64,000 bases of DNA, taken from positions 854,659 through 918,658 of the forward strand of contig NZ_RCDC01000004.1 of NCBI RefSeq assembly GCF_003651185.1, given 5' to 3'. The notes under the pieces are model-generated. The model made no database searches and had not been told where the DNA came from. It saw only the letters and a program-made list of their open reading frames with translations. Shown here one piece after another: positions 34,378 through 43,673 of the stretch. This stretch comes from Stenotrophomonas rhizophila. Its GTDB lineage: Bacteria > Pseudomonadota > Gammaproteobacteria > Xanthomonadales > Xanthomonadaceae. The position numbers and the translations under genes were made by a program. The stretch's first letter is position 1. Each line of letters opens with the position of its first letter.

Positions 34378-35837
34378 TACGCCCTGCCTGGCGTTCGCAG
34401 ATGCAACTCGTAGTTCAACGACGCTAGTCCCGGCGAATGCTTGCCCATTCCGGTGAGCTTTTCTTTAGCCGTGAACGCGCGGCTGTATGTGGCATGGTGC
34501 TCATCATCCAACTCATGACCCACGATCTGAGCGCGCAGCTCGGATGCCACACCGAGTGTTTGAAGTTCTTGGATGAAGGTCTTTCGCAACGAATGGAAGC
34601 CGCGCTTTGCTTTCGGCCAGTCCTTGCCGATCACCGACAGATGCCGGCTAAAAGCCTTCGTGATCCAGTTGCCCTGACCATTGAGCGCATCGCCCTTCGC
34701 TTGGGGGAACAACCGTTTGTGACCTACCGCTTTGCGCGTTGCTACCCAGTCCATGAAGCCTAGCGCCAACAGGTCCGGATGCAAAGGAACGGTCCGAAGA
34801 CTGACCTCCGTTTTGACTTTTTGGTTCTCGCCTTCATCGGAGATGCGAATGCAAGGGAGCTTGGCTTCCAAGATGATGTCAGCGATCAAGAGCTGACCCA
34901 CTTCCGAGGCTCGGGCGCCTGTGTAGAGTCCAAGGAGCGACGCCCATCGGGCGTTCTCTGAGAGCTTCCCAAAGTTGCTCGGCGAGAAGATCGTTTGGAT
35001 CTGATCACGGTCGTACGCCTTAAAGCCAAGCTTGCGCCTAGCGCGCTTCTCCCGCAACGAATAGCTCACATGCCCGGTAGCGGGATTGTCGCCCTTGGCG
35101 TAGTAGCCAGACGCAATGGCCCAGTCAAAAAAGCCCCCTTTCCCACCCACATAACTCTGTTTGTTCGTCAGTGTTGGCGTCGACGCCCCGCCGTCACGAA
35201 GATGTTGATACCAACGCGCTAAGTCAGGTCTTGTGACAGTGTGCAGCTTTGACTTAGGTCCGAGGAAAGCAACGAGCGACTCCACTGCGGCTGTCTTAAT
35301 CGTAAAGGTCTTGGGCAGCGTGCGCGGCTTGATGCTCGCGAGCCACGCATCGCGTGCCTTTTCCAGAGAAATCGTCTCCGTTACTTGCGGACGGGTTTCG
35401 CGAACCAGATTAGGCTCTGGGTCGATCCTGCCGATGGCTGCTACTTCTGCGGACGTCGCGAAACTATGCGCTTGGCGGAACAGACGGACATCGTCTTCGC
35501 TGTCGATCTGCCAGCGTTCCGTAATCGTGCCGTCCGCCGCTTGCGTGCGATGGAGCGTCAAATCGCGCCGATCTCCACCGCTGCTTAGGCGGTCAACGAG
35601 GGCGTCCAAGTCTTTTTTACTAAAACGGTCCACTCGCTGGTCCCTCAGCAGGTCGTAGGCGTGAGCATAGCCTGATGCCAAGACAATCGCGCGCAACCTG
35701 GCTGACGCCAAGTTCGATGTTCGAAGCGTTTGCTTGATCAGCTTACGGCGGATGACGACTTGCAAATCGCTGGGCACGCGCTGACGAAAGGCGTAGGTGC
35801 CGGAAAGGGTGCGGATGAGGTGATGGGGGATGCGCAT
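34377..35837 (-). CDS. Tyrosine-type site-specific integrase
   Basis: Catalyses integration and excision of the genomic island. The 486-residue protein has an N-terminal part of the kind seen in P4/DUF6538-type integrases (LSGTYAFRQRVPSDLQ), a core-binding domain (ESLVAFLGPKSKLHTVTRPD) and the catalytic residues: Arg in TGARASEVGQL, Lys/His-x-x-Arg in KRGFHSLRKTF, His in VGHELDDE and the Tyr nucleophile in ATYSRAF. I start it at ATG 35837 (MRIPHHLIRTLS), as the longer frame from 35903 adds an unusual leader. Its start lies 87 bp from the tRNA-Ser 3' end, the usual arrangement for tRNA-borne islands. Confidence 0.92.
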   Translation of the reverse strand: MRIPHHLIRTLSGTYAFRQRVPSDLQVVIRRKLIKQTLRTSNLASARLRAIVLASGYAHAYDLLRDQRVDRFSKKDLDALVDRLSSGGDRRDLTLHRTQAADGTITERWQIDSEDDVRLFRQAHSFATSAEVAAIGRIDPEPNLVRETRPQVTETISLEKARDAWLASIKPRTLPKTFTIKTAAVESLVAFLGPKSKLHTVTRPDLARWYQHLRDGGASTPTLTNKQSYVGGKGGFFDWAIASGYYAKGDNPATGHVSYSLREKRARRKLGFKAYDRDQIQTIFSPSNFGKLSENARWASLLGLYTGARASEVGQLLIADIILEAKLPCIRISDEGENQKVKTEVSLRTVPLHPDLLALGFMDWVATRKAVGHKRLFPQAKGDALNGQGNWITKAFSRHLSVIGKDWPKAKRGFHSLRKTFIQELQTLGVASELRAQIVGHELDDEHHATYSRAFTAKEKLTGMGKHSPGLASLNYELHLRTPGRA

Positions 35838-35923
35838 TCGGGAGATGTGTCCCGATCTGTGTCCCGCTGGCAGACCTGTATATTCGAAATAAGTTAAATA
35901 CAATCAATAACTTAGATGAACAT

Positions 35924-36013
35924 TGGCGGAGAGAGTGGGATTCGAACCCACGGAAGGAATGACCCTTCGCCGGTTTTCAAGACCGGTGCCTTAAACCGCT
36001 CGGCCATCTCTCC
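35924..36013 (-). tRNA. tRNA-Ser (anticodon UGA)
   Basis: Read on the minus strand from 36013: acceptor GGAGAGA, D-arm GCCGAGCGGTTTAAGGC, anticodon loop CTTGAAA giving UGA, a long variable arm as in serine tRNAs, T-arm GGTTCGAATCC and closing TCTCTCC-G-CCA at 35924. All stems pair and CCA is encoded. Its 3' end faces the integrase gene, making it the likely attachment site of the accessory region to the left. Confidence 0.96.
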
Positions 36014-36086
36014 GGTGTGCGGTCCGGCGCTTGGCCGGGGCCGCATTCTCGCATGACAGGCCCGATTTACCCAAGACCTGCGCAGC

Positions 36087-37079
36087 TCACCCCGCATCCA
36101 CCGCCAGCGCACCCAAGGCACTGGCCTTGATCTTCTCTTTGGCCCGCTCGCACGCGCCACCGCAATCCAGGCGCGAGGCCTCCAGCTGCGGCGGCAGGTG
36201 TTCAGCCAGGAAGTCGATGAACACGCGCACCGCCGGCAGCAGGCCGCGGCGGGAGGCGAACACGGCGTGGCAGATGCCCTGCGGCAGCGACCAGTCCGGC
36301 AGCACCACTTCCAGTTCGCCGTTGCGCACGGCGTCGGCGCAGACGGTTTCCGGCAGCATGGTGATGCCGAAGCCGTCCTTGACCATGCTCTGCAGCAGCG
36401 GGAAGTCGAAGCCGGCCACGCGCGGCTGCAGGTCCACGCGGCGGACCGCACCTTCCGGGCCGTGCAGTTCCCAGCGCTGACGGGCTTCGTCTTCGCTGAT
36501 GCTCAGGGTGACGTGATTGGTCAGCTCGTCCGGGTCTTTCGGGCGGCCGGCGCGGTCGAGGTATTTGGGGCTGGCCACCAGCAGTTCCTGCACCTGGCCG
36601 AAGCTGCGCATCACCAGGCTGCCATCGTCATCCAGGCGCGAACGCACGCGCAGGGCGACGTCGTAGCCTTCATTGATGATGTCCACGCGGCGGTTGCTGA
36701 TGTTCAGCTGCAGCCGCACCTTGGGGTATTGCGCCAGGAAGATCGGCAGCAGCTTGGGCAACTGCATCTGCGCTAGCGAGACCGGCACGCTGGCGCGCAC
36801 CAGGCCGCGTGGCTCGGCGCTGAGGCGATCCACCACCTCACGCGCGGCCTGGGCCTCGGCGAGCATGGTCTGCGCGTGGCGATGCACGCTGGTGCCGACG
36901 TCGGTCACCGCGAAGCGGCGCGTGGAGCGCTGCAGCAGGCGGACGCCCAGGTCGGTTTCCAGCTGGCTGATACGGCGGCTCAGGCGGGATTTGGGGATGC
37001 CTAGCGCGCGTTCTGCTGCGGCGAAGCCACCATGATCCACCACCATGGCGAAGTAGTAGAGGTCGTTGAGGTCTTGCAT
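36087..37079 (-). CDS. LysR-family transcriptional regulator
   Basis: A 330-residue regulator. The N-terminal helix-turn-helix (LYYFAMVVDHGGFAAAERAL, GIPKSRLSRRISQLETDLGV) is followed by a substrate-binding domain (VRASVPVSLAQMQLPKLLPI, NEGYDVALRVR, VKDGFGITMLPE). A Cys-containing tail (SRLDCGGACERAKEK) could sense redox state. It is divergent from azoR, 126 bp away, the classic arrangement for a LysR regulator and its target, often induced by quinones or electrophiles. The intergenic ATACGTGGTAT near 37105 could be part of its binding site. Confidence 0.9.
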   Translation of the reverse strand: MQDLNDLYYFAMVVDHGGFAAAERALGIPKSRLSRRISQLETDLGVRLLQRSTRRFAVTDVGTSVHRHAQTMLAEAQAAREVVDRLSAEPRGLVRASVPVSLAQMQLPKLLPIFLAQYPKVRLQLNISNRRVDIINEGYDVALRVRSRLDDDGSLVMRSFGQVQELLVASPKYLDRAGRPKDPDELTNHVTLSISEDEARQRWELHGPEGAVRRVDLQPRVAGFDFPLLQSMVKDGFGITMLPETVCADAVRNGELEVVLPDWSLPQGICHAVFASRRGLLPAVRVFIDFLAEHLPPQLEASRLDCGGACERAKEKIKASALGALAVDAG

Positions 37080-37205
37080 ACCGAAGTTCCAGATATAGAA
37101 CAATACGTGGTATTCAACCACCTTTATTCCAAACAGGCAACAACCTAACCTGATCTTCGTCGGCGGCGCCCTGCCCCGCCCCTCCTCAGATAACAGGTGA
37201 TTGCC

Positions 37206-37787
37206 ATGAAGCTTCTTCACATCGACGCCAGCGTGCTTGGCGACAACTCGGTCTCCCGCCAGCTCTCCACCGCCGTGGTCCAGCAGTGGCGCGACCAGGT
37301 GCCGGGCCTGGAGGTGAGCTACCGCGACCTCGACGCCCAGCCGGTCCCGCACCTGCGCAGCTCGTCGCTGGCCCAGTCCGACCCGGCCGAAGTGGCCGAT
37401 GCCGAGCAGGTCCTGGAACAGTTCCTCGCCGCCGACGTGGTGGTCATCGGCTCCCCAATGTACAACTTCAGCGTCGCCTCCACCCTCAAGGCGTGGATTG
37501 ACCGCCTGGCCGTGGCCGGGCGCACCTTCAAGTACACCGAAAACGGCCCGGTGGGCCTGGCCGGCGGCAAGCGCGTGATCGTGGCCAGCAGCCGCGGTGG
37601 CCTGCATACCGGCGCCCCGACCGACTTCCAGGATCCGTACCTGCGCCAAGTGTTCGCCTTCTTCGGCATCGACAACGTCGAGTTCGTGCGTGCCGAGGGC
37701 ATTGCCTATTCGCCGCAGCACCGCACCGATGCGATTGCGCAGGCGCTGGCCGCGCTGCCGCAGCCGGAAGCACTCGCCGCGGCGTGA
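37206..37787 (+). CDS. azoR: FMN-dependent NADH-azoreductase / quinone reductase
   Basis: Cytoplasmic flavoprotein that reduces quinones and azo compounds by two electrons. The 193-residue protein shows the flavodoxin-like marks of AzoR: MKLLHIDASVLGDNSVSRQL, VVIGSPMYNFSVASTLKAWI, DRLAVAGRTFKYTENGPVGL, SSRGG and the late LRQVFAFFGIDNVEFV. ATG 37206 fits the conserved start. It is transcribed away from the LysR gene and ends before a clear terminator. Quinone detoxification would suit an organism handling catechols, but that link is inference. Confidence 0.93.
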   Translation: MKLLHIDASVLGDNSVSRQLSTAVVQQWRDQVPGLEVSYRDLDAQPVPHLRSSSLAQSDPAEVADAEQVLEQFLAADVVVIGSPMYNFSVASTLKAWIDRLAVAGRTFKYTENGPVGLAGGKRVIVASSRGGLHTGAPTDFQDPYLRQVFAFFGIDNVEFVRAEGIAYSPQHRTDAIAQALAALPQPEALAAA

Positions 37788-37875
37788 GTCAGGCGACCCA
37801 CACCGTTCCCTCCCCCTCGTCGTGACGGTGTGGTGGTGGGACGCCGGTTCTCTCTCCCCTGCCGGCGCTCCCCCT

Positions 37876-37902
37876 GATGGCCCCTTTCGGGGCCATCTTT
37901 TT
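37876..37902 (+). terminator. Terminator after azoR
   Basis: GATGGCCCC and GGGGCCATC form a 9-bp stem around TTTC, followed by a T run. It sits 88 bp after the azoR stop. Confidence 0.85.
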
Positions 37903-37958
37903 GCCTGGCTGCCGGCTGCCGGCGTCCTGCCGCCGCGGCGCGCCTGGCCCCCTGTAAC

Positions 37959-38603
37959 CTACCTCAGGTCACAATGGCGCATTGCCGGGGTCTCCCGTGC
38001 CATGCCATCGCCGGTGCAGGCCGCGGTGATGGCCTCGCCTTTACGCAGGCCGGCGGCATCCGTCGTTGTCAGCCCCATCAGCAGCACCCGCGCGTCAGGG
38101 CCGGCGGACAAGTGGACGACGGGCTGATCCAGAGAATCGCCCTGGATGGCCTCCACATCGCCGGAGATCACCAGGGGCTTGCCCTTGTAGAGCACGTCGG
38201 CGGCGATCTCATTGGCCTGGTAGTCCAGATACAGCTGCTGCGCGGCCAGCTCGATGGTGTCGGCCAGCACGCTGATCGCCTCGCTCTCGGTCTCGGCGGC
38301 GTGCGCATCTTCCCGCGGGGCGCTGACTGCGCTCAGCGTTCCGGCAAAGATGGCGATGCCAACGAAGTACACCATCGGCGAGACCATCAGCGAGAGCAGC
38401 AACGGTGCGAGACCCCTGGTCACCCCACCGCTGGACATCGCCACGATGGCCAGGATGAAGGCCACCAGATTCAGTGGCCAGCCGATGAAGAGCCCCAGCC
38501 CCGGAAAGGGAATCAGGAAGCACAGCCAGGCGATCACCAGAAGCATCCACGCAGCAGCCCCTGCCGGGTGGAAAGGCGGCGTTGTTGTGCCCACTGCGTT
38601 CAC
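37959..38603 (-). CDS. Membrane protein with tRNA_anti-like (OB-fold) domain
   Basis: A 214-residue protein. Three hydrophobic segments (AAAWMLLVIAWLCFLIPF, LNLVAFILAIVAMSSG, VSPMVYFVGIAIFAG) precede a soluble domain from about residue 120: NEIAADVLYKGKPLVISGDV, EAIQGDSLDQPVVHLSAG, DARVLLMGLTTTDAAGLRKG. That pattern (a buried Ala, then YKGK, then strand, G, and GD) matches the tRNA_anti-like OB-fold found in small exported or membrane proteins. Function is not established. Confidence 0.65.
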   Translation of the reverse strand: MNAVGTTTPPFHPAGAAAWMLLVIAWLCFLIPFPGLGLFIGWPLNLVAFILAIVAMSSGGVTRGLAPLLLSLMVSPMVYFVGIAIFAGTLSAVSAPREDAHAAETESEAISVLADTIELAAQQLYLDYQANEIAADVLYKGKPLVISGDVEAIQGDSLDQPVVHLSAGPDARVLLMGLTTTDAAGLRKGEAITAACTGDGMARETPAMRHCDLR

Positions 38604-38920
38604 GGGGATGGTCCTGCGGGAGGTGAATGACGTTATCCATCGTCGTTGCCGCCCGGCTGCGCGAGTGGACGCAGGTCACATCCCACGGACTCCGCCGGAA
38701 ACTCCAGAACCGCCCCCTTTGCCCTGCGCGCCTTGTGGGCAGAGGGTTCCGCGCTGGCCGGGAATTCATCTGGTGATCGATGGAGCTCTGCACCGACAGC
38801 ACAACGGAGTTCCGCCTTACTCGATCAGGCTCTGGACCGGAAGCACCCGACGTGACGCATTCGACCCAAGGCGGTCGCGCAGATCGCTATGCTGATCCGT
38901 CCTTCTCTGGATCAGCCCGC
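38604..38920. other. 317-bp stretch without a supported gene
   Basis: Contains the divergent promoter regions of the membrane protein and the SH3 protein. Open frames here are Arg/Pro-rich and have no support. Confidence 0.3.
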
Positions 38921-39280
38921 ATGGACTACCGCGTCACCGCCGCCCACCGCAGCGAATTCCCACATCCGATCACCCTGCAACCCGGCGACGCACTGCAGGT
39001 CGGCGAGCGCTATCAGGGGCCCGAAGGCTGGGACAACTGGTATCTGTGCCAGACGCCGGGCCAGGCCGCTGGGTGGGTGCCGGCGCAGGTGATCGGCCGC
39101 AACGCACAGGGCGATGCGGTAGCGGCCGAGGCTTACTGTGCGCGCGAACTGGATGTCGACGTGGGCCAGCAGGTGCGCGGTGAGCGCGAGCTCAACAGCT
39201 GGGTGTGGTGCGAGGTGGTCGGCGGCACGTCCTCTGGCTGGGTGCCGATGGGCGTGTTGACGCCGATTACGCCCCGGTAG
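38921..39280 (+). CDS. SH3-like domain protein
   Basis: A 119-residue protein with two variant SH3 units: YRVTAAHRSEFPHPITLQPG to GWDNWYLCQTPGQAAGWVP, and AYCARELDVDVGQQVRGERE to NSWVWCEVVGGTSSGWVP. No signal peptide is seen, so it is probably cytoplasmic, and no enzyme domain is fused. SH3 domains of this type bind peptides or cell-wall material; the target is unknown. Its stop lies just before a two-way terminator shared with serS. Confidence 0.8.
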   Translation: MDYRVTAAHRSEFPHPITLQPGDALQVGERYQGPEGWDNWYLCQTPGQAAGWVPAQVIGRNAQGDAVAAEAYCARELDVDVGQQVRGERELNSWVWCEVVGGTSSGWVPMGVLTPITPR

Positions 39281-39286
39281 CCACCC

Positions 39287-39317
39287 ACAAAAAACCCGCC
39301 TTCCGGCGGGTTTTTTT
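39287..39317. terminator. Bidirectional terminator between the SH3 gene and serS
   Basis: AAAAAACCCGCC, a TTCC loop and GGCGGGTTTTTTT form a strong stem with A and T runs on both sides, so it can end both convergent transcripts. Confidence 0.92.
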
Positions 39318-39336
39318 CATGCGTCACGGCGTTGGA

Positions 39337-40650
<1,314 letters not shown>

Positions 40651-40729
40651 TTATCGCCTGTTATGCGTTTTTCTGCCGCCGGTTCATCCCGGGCGTGGCA
40701 GAATCGAGGTGATCCATACGGTATGCCCC

Positions 40730-41365
40730 ATGTCTGCTTCCCGCTCGACTTCTGGCAAGAACATCACTTTCCACCTGCCCCGCCGCAGCCTCGTGATCGC
40801 CGCGATCGCCTTCGGCGTGGGCCTGCTGCTGTTCCTGGTGGTATGGCTGAGCAGCCGCAACTCCGACTTCTACAAGGCCGACCCGGCCGCGCAGACCCCC
40901 GCCCAGGTGGCCGACGTGGTGCCGCTGCCCGAGCCGCTGGCCGCTGCCGCCGGCTCCAGCGACATGCCCGACGCCAAGGCCCCGCCGGTCAACGAGGAAA
41001 AGCCGCAGCTGGTGGAGACGGCCCCGCCGCCGCCACCGTCCGCCCCGGCTGCGGCCGCCGCACCCACCGCGCCCACGGCCATGGCGCCGAGCGACCGCCC
41101 GCAGCCGATCGCCGACCAGTCGCCGCCGCCGAGTTACCCGCCCGCCGCATTGCGCCGCGGTGACCGCGGCACGGTGGTGGTCCGCGTGGATGTGGATGCC
41201 ACCGGCTATCCCTCGGCCGTGACGTTGATCCAGCGCAGCGGTTCACGCGACCTTGACCGCGCGGCGTCCGATGCGGTGCGTCGCTGGCGTTTCCAGCCGG
41301 CGCAGAACAACGGTGTGCCCGTGCCTGGCAGCCTGGAAGTGCCGTTCGACTTCACGCCGCAGTGA
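40730..41365 (+). CDS. TonB-family energy-transducer-like protein
   Basis: A 211-residue protein anchored in the inner membrane. One segment (SLVIAAIAFGVGLLLFLVVW) near residues 20-40 is followed by a Pro/Ala-rich spacer with PPPPP, and a TonB C-terminal domain from SPPPSYPPAALRRGDRGTVV to RRWRFQPAQNNGVPV. No ExbB/ExbD genes are adjacent. It may be an accessory TonB serving one of the receptors. ATG 40730 was chosen because the membrane segment follows at a normal distance. Confidence 0.85.
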   Translation: MSASRSTSGKNITFHLPRRSLVIAAIAFGVGLLLFLVVWLSSRNSDFYKADPAAQTPAQVADVVPLPEPLAAAAGSSDMPDAKAPPVNEEKPQLVETAPPPPPSAPAAAAAPTAPTAMAPSDRPQPIADQSPPPSYPPAALRRGDRGTVVVRVDVDATGYPSAVTLIQRSGSRDLDRAASDAVRRWRFQPAQNNGVPVPGSLEVPFDFTPQ

Positions 41366-41513
41366 ATCATCGCCGCCACGTGCGGCGATTGTGCAACGGC
41401 TCAGCAAACTGAACCTCGATGGGAATGCAGTCGTCGCGTTGACGTTGCGCTGACACATCCACAACCGTGTCCGGGCAAGACTGCGGGTGTCACATCGACA
41501 CCAGGAGTCAGCC

Positions 41514-42092
41514 ATGAGTGTTACCCATGCCCCGGACATGCCCCATTCGCCGCAGCATCAGCGCGACGTGATCGATGAGCCCCACCATCGCCGCACCTCC
41601 CCCTGGTTGTGGGTGGCGTTGATCGTGGCGATGTTCGCCGCCGCGCTGGTGTGGTTGCGGTATGCCACCCCGGGCGATACGAACGACGCGCCGGTGGGCC
41701 AGCGCATGTTGCCCGCCACCGAAACTGCACCCGTGGCCACCACGCCGGCACCTGCTGCGCGCCAGGCCGCACCGGCGGCCGAGCAGCGCAAGGCGACGCC
41801 GGCCGTGCGAAACCGCGAGGCCCGTCCGCTGGCAAGCAACGCCAAGCCGGCTTACCCGCGCACTGCCCTGCGCAGCGGCGTGCAGGGCAGCGTGGTGGCC
41901 AGCCTCAACGTGGATACCCGCGGCCAGGTGACCGAGGCGAATATCGTGCAGCGTAGTGGCACGCGTGATCGCGATCTGGATCGAGCGGTACTGACCACCG
42001 TGCGCGACTGGAAGTTCGAGCCGGCGATGCACAACGGCCGTGCCGTGGCCAGCGTGGTGCGCGTGCCGGTGGATTTCCGCACCGAGCGCTAA
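41514..42092 (+). CDS. TonB-family protein, second copy
   Basis: A 192-residue protein built like its neighbour at 40730: a cytoplasmic start, a membrane segment (WLWVALIVAMFAAALVWLRY), a short Ala/Pro-rich spacer, and a TonB C-terminal domain (AKPAYPRTALRSGVQGSVVA, VTEANIVQRSGTRDRDLDRA, VRDWKFEPAMHNGRAV). ATG 41514 has CAGGAG seven bases upstream. The two genes look like a tandem duplication with diverged spacers. It ends before a two-way terminator. Confidence 0.85.
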   Translation: MSVTHAPDMPHSPQHQRDVIDEPHHRRTSPWLWVALIVAMFAAALVWLRYATPGDTNDAPVGQRMLPATETAPVATTPAPAARQAAPAAEQRKATPAVRNREARPLASNAKPAYPRTALRSGVQGSVVASLNVDTRGQVTEANIVQRSGTRDRDLDRAVLTTVRDWKFEPAMHNGRAVASVVRVPVDFRTER

Positions 42093-42115
42093 ACGGAGGC
42101 GCTGAGGCGGAAACG

Positions 42116-42144
42116 AAAAGGGAGGCCAATGGCCTCCCTTTTTT
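42116..42144. terminator. Bidirectional terminator
   Basis: AAAAGGGAGGCC, AAT and GGCCTCCCTTTTTT form a strong stem with A and T runs. It can end the TonB-like gene from the left and the aroA-pheA-serC transcript from the right. Confidence 0.92.
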
Positions 42145-42173
42145 CGTCCCGCGTATCGACGCCACGGCGACAG

Positions 42174-42198
42174 GTAGTGCCGGGCGCTGCCCGGCAAC
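42174..42198 (+). repeat. GTAG-headed palindromic repeat, single unit
   Basis: GTAGTGCCGGGCGCTGCCCG followed by GCAAC: a GTAG head, then a GC-rich stem (TGCCGGGC/GCCCGGCA). It is the same class as the units at 46123 and 62040, and matches the Stenotrophomonas GTAG-type REP known from the literature. Confidence 0.8.
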
Positions 42199-42242
42199 CA
42201 CCCAGGTCTCGACGCAGCCGCCGGACAGAACCGGGCGCTACC

Positions 42243-43556
42243 TCAAGCGGCGCGAAGCCCGAAGCCGGCGCCCGTCGCCAGGCCATCGAAGTCCGGGAAG
42301 GACGTCGCCACGTTGGCGATGTCATTGACGCGCACCTCGCCACTGCTGAGCTGGCCGGCAATCGCGAAGGCCATCGCGATGCGGTGATCGCCGTGGCTCT
42401 CGATGGTGCCGCTGCCAAGCACGGCGCCGCCATGGATCGTCGCGCCGTCATCGGTTTCATCGACCTGCACGCCCAGGGTGCGCAGGCCGGTTGCCATCGC
42501 AGCCAGACGGTCCGATTCCTTGACCCGCAGTTCGGCCGCGCCGCGCACCACCGTGTTGCCCTGCGCCGCTGCCGCCGCGACGAACAACGCCGGGAACTCA
42601 TCGATCATGTCCGGCACCAGCGCTTCGGGAATCTCGGCACCGTGCAGCGGTGCGTAGCGCACCACCAGATCGGCCACCGCTTCCCCACCCTGCTCGGCAT
42701 GGTTTTCTTCGGTGATGTCCGCGCCCATCAGGCGCAGCGCCGCCAGCAGCCCGGTACGGCGCGGGTTGAGGCCCACCGCACGCAGGCGCAGTTCGGAACC
42801 CGGGATGACGCTCGCCGCCACCAGGAAGAACGCCGCCGAGGAGAAATCGGCCGGCACCACGATATCGGTCGGGCGCAGCCGCTGGCCGCCACGCAGGCGG
42901 GCCTGGCCGGGCGAGAACGCGATATCCACGCCGAACGCGCGCAGCATGCGCTCGCTGTAATCCCGGGTCGGGTGCGGCTCGGTGACGGAGGTTTCGCCAT
43001 CGGCGTACAGACCGGCCAGCAGCACGGCGGATTTGACCTGCGCGCTGGCGACCGGCGAGGCGAACGCGATGCCGTGCAGCGCCTGCCCGCCGTGCACACG
43101 CAGTGGCGGGGTGCCATCGGCCTCGGTATCGATCTTCGCGCCCATCTCGGCCAGCGGACCGGTCACGCGGCGCATCGGGCGGCGCGACAGCGATTCATCC
43201 CCGACCATCACCGAGTCAAACGGCTGTGCAGCCAGCAGCCCGGCCAGCAGACGCATGCCGGTGCCGGCATTGCCACAATCCAGCGGGGCGCTCGGTGCCT
43301 TCAGTCCATCCACGCCGACGCCGTGCACGATGCGCTGCGAGGGCGACGGGGTGTCGATGCGCACGCCCATCTGCGAAAAAATCGCCGCGGTGGCGCGGGT
43401 GTCTTCGCCTTCCAGGAAGCCATCGATACGCGACACGCCATCGGCCAGCGCGGCAAACATCACCGAGCGGTGCGAGACGGACTTGTCGCCGGGAATGGTC
43501 AGGCTGCCCTGCAGGGGCTGGCCCTTGTGGGCGATCCAGTACGGAGATGCGGTCAT
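42243..43556 (-). CDS. aroA: 3-phosphoshikimate 1-carboxyvinyltransferase (EPSP synthase)
   Basis: Joins shikimate-3-phosphate and phosphoenolpyruvate in aromatic amino acid synthesis. The 437-residue protein has GSLTIPGDKSVSHRSVMFAA with the conserved Lys, LDCGNAGTGMRLLAGLLA (the PEP-site loop), DESLSRRPMRRV and RVKESDRLAAMATGLR with HGDHRIAMAFAIAG near the end. The active-site loop reads GNAGTGMR, the class II-like arrangement being less certain. It follows pheA with a 117-bp gap and is the last gene of the serC-pheA-aroA run. Confidence 0.96.
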   Translation of the reverse strand: MTASPYWIAHKGQPLQGSLTIPGDKSVSHRSVMFAALADGVSRIDGFLEGEDTRATAAIFSQMGVRIDTPSPSQRIVHGVGVDGLKAPSAPLDCGNAGTGMRLLAGLLAAQPFDSVMVGDESLSRRPMRRVTGPLAEMGAKIDTEADGTPPLRVHGGQALHGIAFASPVASAQVKSAVLLAGLYADGETSVTEPHPTRDYSERMLRAFGVDIAFSPGQARLRGGQRLRPTDIVVPADFSSAAFFLVAASVIPGSELRLRAVGLNPRRTGLLAALRLMGADITEENHAEQGGEAVADLVVRYAPLHGAEIPEALVPDMIDEFPALFVAAAAAQGNTVVRGAAELRVKESDRLAAMATGLRTLGVQVDETDDGATIHGGAVLGSGTIESHGDHRIAMAFAIAGQLSSGEVRVNDIANVATSFPDFDGLATGAGFGLRAA

Positions 43557-43673
43557 CGGAAATCCTAGGGGGCGGGCCGCCGCGGCGGCGATGCAACGGT
43601 GTGCGGGAGGGGCCGCAGCGCCCCTGCGGGCGCCGGGCCGGGCGCAGCGCGCGAGGCGGCTACGCCGGTCGGA

